From positions 5,245,771 through 5,309,770 of the forward strand of contig NC_058165.1 in assembly GCF_020080835.1 (NCBI RefSeq): 64,000 bases of DNA. The letters run 5' to 3'. The notes under the pieces were generated by a model. That model worked only from the letters and a program-made list of their open reading frames with translations, had not been told where the DNA came from and searched no databases. The DNA is from Cotesia glomerata. Lineage: Eukaryota; Arthropoda; Insecta; Hymenoptera; Braconidae. A program made the position numbers and the translations under genes. Positions 60,401 through 64,000 of this stretch are shown here, one piece after another. Within the stretch, counting starts at the first letter, position 1, and the number at the start of each line of letters is the position of its first letter.

Positions 60401-61580
60401 TTTTATTATTATTATAAAAAAATTAAAAGAATTTCCGAAAAAAAAATTATCACATATAAGATTTAATTTTATTGATAAAAATTAATTAAATAAAATTCAA
60501 TAAAAAATGGGGAAAAATTTTAGTTTAAAAAAAATTTTTTTTAAGGAAAAAAAGACGAACCTTTAACTTCTTTAGCAGCTTGTTTAAATTGTACACTGCT
60601 GCGCTTAACGAGCTGTACACTACCTTTCCTGACAAAGTCTGCCATTTCACAAACCTCAAAAACATTTAATTAAACAACACGACATCCCCGTATTACTTAT
60701 CATTCATCAAGGCTTAATTAGATTATTTGAATACACACTCATACCGAAAGAGTCATCACCAGTGAACCTCTATCTATACAATATAAAATTAAATCTTTGC
60801 GTATTTCATTCAATGTTTGAACATTGCTATAAAAATCGGTGAAAAATTTTAATTTAAAAAAAAAAACTATCAAATTTATGGGAAATATTTACAAGTGGGG
60901 TCATCATTTTAATTTTCATTTTTTTGAACGAAATTTTTATTTGATTTTATTGATATATTTTTTTTTAATACATAAAAAAATGAACAATTAAAAAAAAAAA
61001 GTTGATTATCACAATTTTATCAAATTTTCAAAAAAATTTATAAATTTTTTAGTTTTAATTTTCATTTTTTTAAACGAAATTTCTATTTGATTTTACTGAT
61101 TTTTATTTTTTTTTTTTTTTTAAATACATAAAAAAATGAACAATTAAAAAAATAATAAGTTGATTATCACAATTTTAACAAATTAAAAAAAAAATTAATA
61201 AATTTTTTAAAAAATTTTGATATTCAACTTTTTTTTTTTTTAATTGTTCGTTTTTTTATGTACTCTTCAAAAAAAAAATATATCAAAATCATCAAAAAAA
61301 GATAAAATAGAAATTTTATCCAAAAACACGAGAGCCAAAATTTTTTCCAACTTTTGAAGGCAAAAAAGTTATCGAAATTTGTATTTTTTTCTTTCACGAT
61401 ATTTTTTATCATAAATGCGCCGTAAAAACAAGCAGAAAAAAGAATTGAAAATGGCCCAAAATAAGGTTGACCTCACTTGTAAATAATTACCAAATTTATT
61501 TATATTTTCTTACCTCTGACTTCTAATGCGGCATGTCGTAGCTGAACACTGCTACGTTTAAGTTTATTAAGAGCAGCCAT
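48188..61580 (-). CDS. SLC17-type major facilitator transporter, nine coding exons plus alternative first exon
   Basis: The predicted product is a 12-helix membrane transporter of the SLC17 family (phosphate/sialin/vesicular anion transporters). Exons 61514-61580, 57404-57609, 57111-57332, 56694-56778, 54112-54278, 53864-54013, 51355-51487, 51045-51298 and 48188-48493 join with matching phases into 529 aa (535 with alternative exon 60561-60645). Helix 1 starts near residue 29. A first luminal/extracellular loop carries sequons N75-I-S and N80-R-T. Family landmarks follow: REAFLWGQVAGPILGG, ALRLFQGLCTGATMPAAH, VIPWGKLLRSVPVWASAV, ARKL and IADLAPAES. In RxxQGLxEG the arginine (R158) is kept, but the glutamate known from vesicular glutamate transporters and sialin is Thr165. 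The tail is acidic and probably cytosolic. The substrate cannot be told, and no lesions were seen. Confidence 0.9.
48820..49290 (+). mobile_element. tRNA-derived SINE, family C copy 1
   Basis: tRNA-like head with B box GAGGGTTCGAGCCCCGACGG, a body with GGGTTTTCTCTGTGGTTTCC, then AAGTCGGTCCACAGCCGCG and a tail CCTTGTAAAA...ACAAGTAAAA. All four blocks recur in order in the copy at 49354. Confidence 0.7.
49354..49830 (+). mobile_element. tRNA-derived SINE, family C copy 2
   Basis: Head GGTTGGCAATAGCCTAATCG (A box TAGCCTAATCGG) and B box CAGGGTTCGATTCCGGC, then CGGGTTTTCTGTGGTTTTCC, AAGTCGGCCACAGTCGCAG and CCCTTGTAAAACAC. It is about 75 bp downstream of copy 1, both in intron 8 of the transporter. 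Confidence 0.75.
50189..50731. mobile_element. TTAA-flanked TIR element (piggyBac-like MITE)
   Basis: TTAA + CCCGTTGAGGACACATGGGG on the left and CCCCATGTGTCCTCAACGGG + TTAA on the right, with GTCCAGTGGACC and GTCTACTGGACC inside. The TTAA duplication and C-rich inverted ends suggest piggyBac mobilisation. There is no transposase frame (543 bp). Confidence 0.7.
51045..51298 (-). CDS. SLC17-like transporter, exon 8
   Basis: Acceptor GGTTTCAG, donor GTATGT. Encodes helices 9-11, unusually Ala-rich (SPACAAAACALCSTLGAAG), with IADLAPAES at the DIAP motif of the family. Confidence 0.9.
51355..51487 (-). CDS. SLC17-like transporter, exon 7
   Basis: Encodes NSVLTTLPHIGHFMAALTCG and LLVDHVRESGIVSTTTARK, matching the family's SxLPxxxxxxxxxxxGxLxD...RK segment. 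Donor GTAATC. The next intron is only 56 bp. Confidence 0.9.
51588..53720. mobile_element. 2.1-kb TTAA-bounded element with GC-rich minisatellite
   Basis: Left TTAAGGGGGTATTCTGGTCT and right AGACCAGAATACTCTCTTAA are inverted repeats extending into CTAGAA. Inside are arrays of GGTGCGGCGGTGGTGCAGCG-type units at 52620-52945 and their inverted form at 52080-52190, a tRNA-like stretch (52485-52560, - strand, B box GGTTCGAATCCC) and a 23-bp-arm hairpin at 53567-53645. No transposase is visible. It fills intron 6 of the transporter. Confidence 0.7.
53864..54013 (-). CDS. SLC17-like transporter, exon 6
   Basis: 50 codons beginning GAVIPWGKLLRSVPVWASAV, the most diagnostic SLC17 segment, then GNQWGDATLALGMTKYLK (helix 7 region). 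Acceptor CTCCAG, donor GTGAGT. Confidence 0.92.
54112..54278 (-). CDS. SLC17-like transporter, exon 5
   Basis: Acceptor ATTTTAG, donor GTATAT. Encodes AVSVGYCLTGWIGTAAVRSF to KSYQHDTT, helices 5-6 and the start of the central loop. Confidence 0.9.
54310..55222. mobile_element. Palindromic TIR element beside exon 5
   Basis: The left end AGGGTAGCGCAAAAAAACTG pairs with CGGTTTTTTTGCGCCACCCT. Inner pairs include TTTTAAGAGCCCTCACC with its complement, and GGTCGCTC with GAGCGACC. The centre holds AAGCCTTGGCATATAAAT, the tail motif of the 9520 retrotransposon. A possible AAT target duplication flanks it. It starts 32 bp outside exon 5. Confidence 0.75.
55268..56626. mobile_element. 1.36-kb TIR element with AGCTAAAAGGGCGCAT repeats
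   Basis: Termini ATATCGCGTGACTAATGCAA and TTGCATTAGTCACGCGATAT are perfect inverted repeats, running on through AAAGGGCGCAT. Inside are at least six copies of TAAAGCTAAAAGGGC in both orientations. A smaller element (56021-56296) is nested in it. No transposase frame. Confidence 0.75.
56021..56296. mobile_element. Nested small TIR element
   Basis: Left GAACAAGATGACACTAGATA and right TACCCAGTGTCATCTTGTTT are inverted ends that continue through TCATCCC. Inside, GTATAATCCAGATTACAATG-like units are repeated three times. Confidence 0.7.
56694..56778 (-). CDS. SLC17-like transporter, exon 4
   Basis: 85 nt encoding GATMPAAHMFAMTWFKSNHR and SWYFSCYA, the family's GxxxPAxH...W..P..ER-like loop. The usual ER is NHR here. 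Acceptor TTATAG, donor GTAAAT. Confidence 0.88.
57111..57332 (-). CDS. SLC17-like transporter, exon 3
   Basis: 74 codons, phase 0 at both ends, from LPQEERAESIMREAFLWG to ALRLFQGLCT, covering helices 2-4. Acceptor AACAG, donor GTTAGT. Confidence 0.9.
57404..57609 (-). CDS. SLC17-like transporter, exon 2 (helix 1 and first loop)
   Basis: Acceptor ATTTTAG at 57610-57611, donor GTGAGT. Encodes AVRARHIVAGLVAVGFALCG and a polar loop with two N-glycosylation sequons. Confidence 0.88.
57959..58534 (-). mobile_element. MITE-like family B copy 4
   Basis: Same family as 6479, 14221 and 46794 in reverse orientation: starts ACACAGAAAAAAAAATTTCT and has CAGCTGAGAAAAAAATTTTC and GATCTTCCCATTTGACATGT. Somewhat shorter at its right end. 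Confidence 0.75.
58535..60560. other. Intron sequence of the transporter, nothing recognised
   Basis: AT-rich; the short open frames here have no protein-like composition. Confidence 0.5.
60561..60645 (-). CDS. SLC17-like transporter, alternative first exon 1b
   Basis: ATG at 60645; 85 nt encoding MADFVRKGSVQLVKRSSVQF and KQAAKEVK plus one base, ending AAAG before GTTCGT. Same phase and the same ending pattern (E-V-R/K then G) as exon 1a, and the SSVQ core is shared. This suggests two promoters and two N-terminal isoforms. The donor is weaker than that of 1a. Confidence 0.7.
60871..61498. mobile_element. Fold-back element between exons 1a and 1b
   Basis: Left TATTTACAAGTGGGGTCATC pairs with right GGTTGACCTCACTTGTAAAT. 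It is related to the element at 11584-12026 by the tail ATTTTTTATCATAAATGCGC. The A/T-rich open frame inside is not a gene. Confidence 0.6.
61514..61580 (-). CDS. SLC17-like transporter, first exon 1a
   Basis: ATG at 61580; 67 nt encoding MAALNKLKRSSVQLRHAALE and VR plus one base, ending AGAG before a GTAAGA donor. Phase 1 matches exon 2 (CGGCAGTTCG). It is the outer of two alternative starts. Confidence 0.8.
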
Positions 61581-62306
61581 TATCAATGGATGATTGATAA
61601 ATGACTGATAAGTGATAATTATCGGCAGTAATTTTCGAAAGAACTTATATCGATGCTTATTCGATACATTGCAGATTAATTTGCACTTAATAATTTAACA
61701 TACATTTATTTTATTTATTCTATTTATTTACACTGATTTTATTTTAGCGAATAAAAAACACATGTTAATTTAAGTGAAATTTAAAAAATCAGCAGAGATA
61801 ACTCTTTAGAGTTAGAGTTATTGTCTGGTTGGTGTTACATCGCAAGTGCGAGAGCAGAGTCAATAAAATATGGTCGCTTAACGAGTCTTGATACAATAAG
61901 TACCTATGCTAGATCAGCCTTGAGGGAACGTTTTACGCTTACCTACATAAATACACTAAATTAATGGAACTTGGTGAGGGATCACTGTCAAAAACGGATT
62001 TATTATTTAAACTGGGTCATTATGCTATCTCTGTATATTATTTTATTTTATTCTGTACATTAATATTATTTACGGTATTTGTGAATAGATTTTTCAATTG
62101 ATGTGAGATTATTTTTAAATTATTATTATTATTTATAGTATACGAGAAAAACTAGTGCTTTGTTGAAAGCATTGAAAAGGACATTGTTTGTCATCAAGAA
62201 ATTGAAGACTAAGGAGACGGAAGTTATTAATGAAATTTGTCTGCCGACGATATATAATTAGGATTATTTTGGTCCATGATTCTACTCCTCTAAGCTGATA
62301 AAAAAA
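61581..62306. other. Upstream region of the transporter
   Basis: Probably holds the promoter for exon 1a. A less AT-rich segment (about 61790-61960) is the best candidate. No clear TATA/initiator pair, and no other gene. Confidence 0.4.
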
Positions 62307-63113
62307 ATTATGAAAACGGTTGATTCTAAAGGCCATCCCTGCAACTTCCCGCTAATTCCATACTTGCACTCAAAATTGCACCTATTAGGTTTTTGAGCTC
62401 TTCAAGCTCAAAAATATGATTTTTTTTGAATTTTTTGAATTTTCAAACCGCAATAACTTTTGAATGAATCAACCTATTTTTACGCAGTTGGCGGCATTCG
62501 AATCAGTTTTTGAAGCCTCATGAAGAATCTTTAAGTTTAAATTGATCGAACAAGGAATTTCGAAGTAATTCCGAAAAAACACTTTTTTCGGTTTTCTTTC
62601 GACAACGATAACTCACGAACGAATCTACCGATTACGTCCGGGCTGGCAGCGATCGACGTAGTTTTTTTAATGTTAAGAGCTGATTGATTTTTGGAATTGA
62701 TCAGTAAAGCTGTTTCAAAGTTATTTTAAAAAAACCACATTTGAAAAATTTTTTAACTTCACGCTAAGAAAATCAGGAAGTTATTGGTTTTACCCCGTTT
62801 TTCGAAAATCGAGTTTTCATCAGATCACGACGTTTTGAAGTCTTAGGAAGCTTTCCTGAATGTTTTCGCGATAATGTCCGAATGTCTGTATGTATGTATG
62901 TATGTATGTATATATATATGTGTGTATGTGTGTTTTTTTTTTTTTTTTTTTTAACTTCCCGCTACGAAAATCGAAGATTTTCAAAAATCGGGAAGTTATT
63001 GTTTTCACCCCGTTTTGCAAAAACCGAGTTTTCATCAGATCTCGACGTTTGAAGGTCACAGGAAGCTTCCCTGACTATCCCCGCGAGGTTGTCACGGCGT
63101 CTGTATGTATGTA

Positions 63114-63192
<79 letters not shown>
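62307..63192. mobile_element. Repeat family A copies 5 and 6, head-to-head and nested
   Basis: 62307-62757 starts with the AAACGGTTGATTCTAAAGGC end. At 62754 a new family end (TTAACTTCACGCTAAGAAAA) starts in the other orientation, and at 62951 another (TTAACTTCCCGCTACGAAAA). The last copy runs through CAGATCTCGACGTTTGAAGG into a (GT)n tract and is then cut by the retrotransposon at 63193. Confidence 0.65.
63119..63192. repeat. (GT)n microsatellite at retrotransposon junction
   Basis: 74 bp of uninterrupted GT after GTATGTATGTATGT. It corresponds to the (GT)n tract inside repeat family A copy 1 at 8326. Confidence 0.95.
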
Positions 63193-63197
<5 letters not shown>

Positions 63198-64000
63198 CTT
63201 TTTACGGATTCTAGGCATAGCTGTTGGCCTGGATATGTGGCGACTCGACGCAGCGTCATACTAAAATTCGACGCTGACGCCCCTACCCACTAAACCCTAA
63301 ACCCCTTTCTCTTCTATCCTCTGATCCCCCATGGTACCGCCGTAAGGCATTTCTTCGCGGGGGGAGGAATAAGCGGCCGCTCTTCCTTCTGGTGGCTAAG
63401 ATGTTATTTCTTCCTTCTAGATTCGGTCTTTCGCTCTTTTCCTCTCAATGGATCGCAACTCGGTAAGCACTTTTGTAGCAAAAATGCTTGTGGCGTTCCA
63501 GGCAGCTTCTGACGACAACATTGCCTCTACTATTGACTCTGGTTGGGTTCTCTTCTTCAGAATCTTCTCTAACTCATTGCGCTGTTGGTTGAAACGTGGA
63601 CACACAAAGAAGACATGCTCCGCATCTTCATTGACCCCTGGACAGGACAGGCACTCTGGGGTATCATCGTGCTTAAAGCGGTGGAGATACTTCCGGTAAC
63701 ATCCGTGTCCTGATAACATCTGCGTTAAATAATAGTTGATCTCACCGTGACTCCGGTTGAACCACACATCAACCCGAGGTATGAGACGGTACGTCCACCG
63801 ACCCTTATCTGAAGCATTCCACTCTTGTTGCCATCTTGCGATGCTGTGTTGCCGTTCTTCGCTTCTAAGTTCTTCAGGGCTCAGTGTGGTTGACCTTTTT
63901 CGTTCATATAGGTTCCGTCTTTCCTCAGCTCGGACTCTGAGAGGCAGAGTACCGGAAATAACACACACTGCTTCCTCTGATATTGTGCGAAAAGCGCTAG
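63193..64000 (-). mobile_element. R1-clade-like non-LTR retrotransposon, 3' end
   Basis: Relatively GC-rich segment that interrupts a family A repeat. It contains the C-terminal part of ORF2 (63417-64000) and a 3' UTR of about 220 bp whose end abuts (AC)n, read on the element's strand. The 5' part lies beyond the window. Confidence 0.75.
63417..64000 (-). CDS. Retrotransposon ORF2 C-terminus (partial)
   Basis: About 193 codons open to the window edge: AFRTISEEAVCVISGTLPLR, then WQQEWNASDKGRWTYRLIP, NYYLTQMLSGHGCYRKYLHR, and a zinc-knuckle C-x2-C-x7-H-x4-C in PECLSCPGVNEDAEHVFFVC. This order (RTxSxEAxxVxxGxxPL, GRWTxxLIP, LSGHGxFxxYL, CCHC) is that of the post-reverse-transcriptase tail of R1-clade elements. 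It is uninterrupted, so the copy may be young. It ends KRAKDRI then stop. Confidence 0.8.
   Translation of the reverse strand, partial: SAFRTISEEAVCVISGTLPLRVRAEERRNLYERKRSTTLSPEELRSEERQHSIARWQQEWNASDKGRWTYRLIPRVDVWFNRSHGEINYYLTQMLSGHGCYRKYLHRFKHDDTPECLSCPGVNEDAEHVFFVCPRFNQQRNELEKILKKRTQPESIVEAMLSSEAAWNATSIFATKVLTELRSIERKRAKDRI

Noticed and set aside
61224..61412. 62-codon Lys/Phe-rich frame
   Set aside because: It lies in an AT-rich fold-back element; its composition is that of A and T runs.
1..64000. Bacterial-type features, CRISPR arrays or integrated viral genes
   Set aside because: None seen. Split genes, GT-AG introns and insect protein families indicate nuclear insect DNA, and no viral structural or replication motifs were recognised.

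Overview
The window is a piece of an AT-rich insect nuclear genome. It has short spliced exons, long introns full of decayed repeats, canonical GT-AG splice sites, Rebers-Riddiford cuticular proteins and an insect-type ionotropic receptor. The composition and repeat load would fit a parasitoid wasp (Hymenoptera, for example Braconidae), but this is inference and no species marker is visible.

Genes. Three cuticular protein genes of the Rebers-Riddiford (Chitin_bind_4) type lie on the + strand at 3013-8076 (288 aa), 16761-32746 (552 aa) and 41848-45421 (729 aa). Each appears to start with a first coding exon of exactly 18 nt (six codons, phase 0) that holds the first residues of the signal peptide. 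The introns after it are 4.2 kb, 14.3 kb and 0.2 kb. Between the second and third gene, on the - strand (37713-39373), is a divergent ionotropic receptor with an intact signal-peptide exon and splice sites. Its frame stays open to the C-terminal membrane segment except for three in-frame stop codons, so it is probably a young pseudogene. On the - strand at 48188-61580 is a complete SLC17-type (phosphate/sialin/vesicular transporter family) membrane transporter. Its nine coding exons all join in frame, and it has two alternative first exons that encode related N-termini.

Mobile DNA. Most of the rest is repeats: a family of about 0.7-1.1 kb with conserved ends (8171, 13022, 36898, 39976, 62307), a MITE-like family with ends like ACACAGAAAAAAA (6479, 14221, 46794, 57959), several tRNA-derived SINEs, fold-back and TIR elements (1245, 11584, 26952, 32798, 42498, 46223, 50189, 51588, 54310, 55268 with 56021 nested, 60871), a 160-bp-arm near-perfect hairpin (about 23070-23473), decayed non-LTR retrotransposon pieces (5291, 9520-10215), and the 3' end of an R1-clade-like retrotransposon that runs off the right edge (63193-64000) and abuts a (GT)n microsatellite.

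How it fits together. The cuticle genes form a tandem cluster of related genes. Genes 1 and 3 share a VAILKQ lead-in to the chitin-binding domain and gene 2 a related one. The receptor sits inside this cluster with copies of one repeat family on both sides. The transporter is unrelated and faces the cluster tail-to-tail with gene 3. Coding assignments are strong because exon phases, splice sites and domain motifs agree. Repeat classifications and promoter calls are weaker. Coordinates of repeat edges were read by eye.
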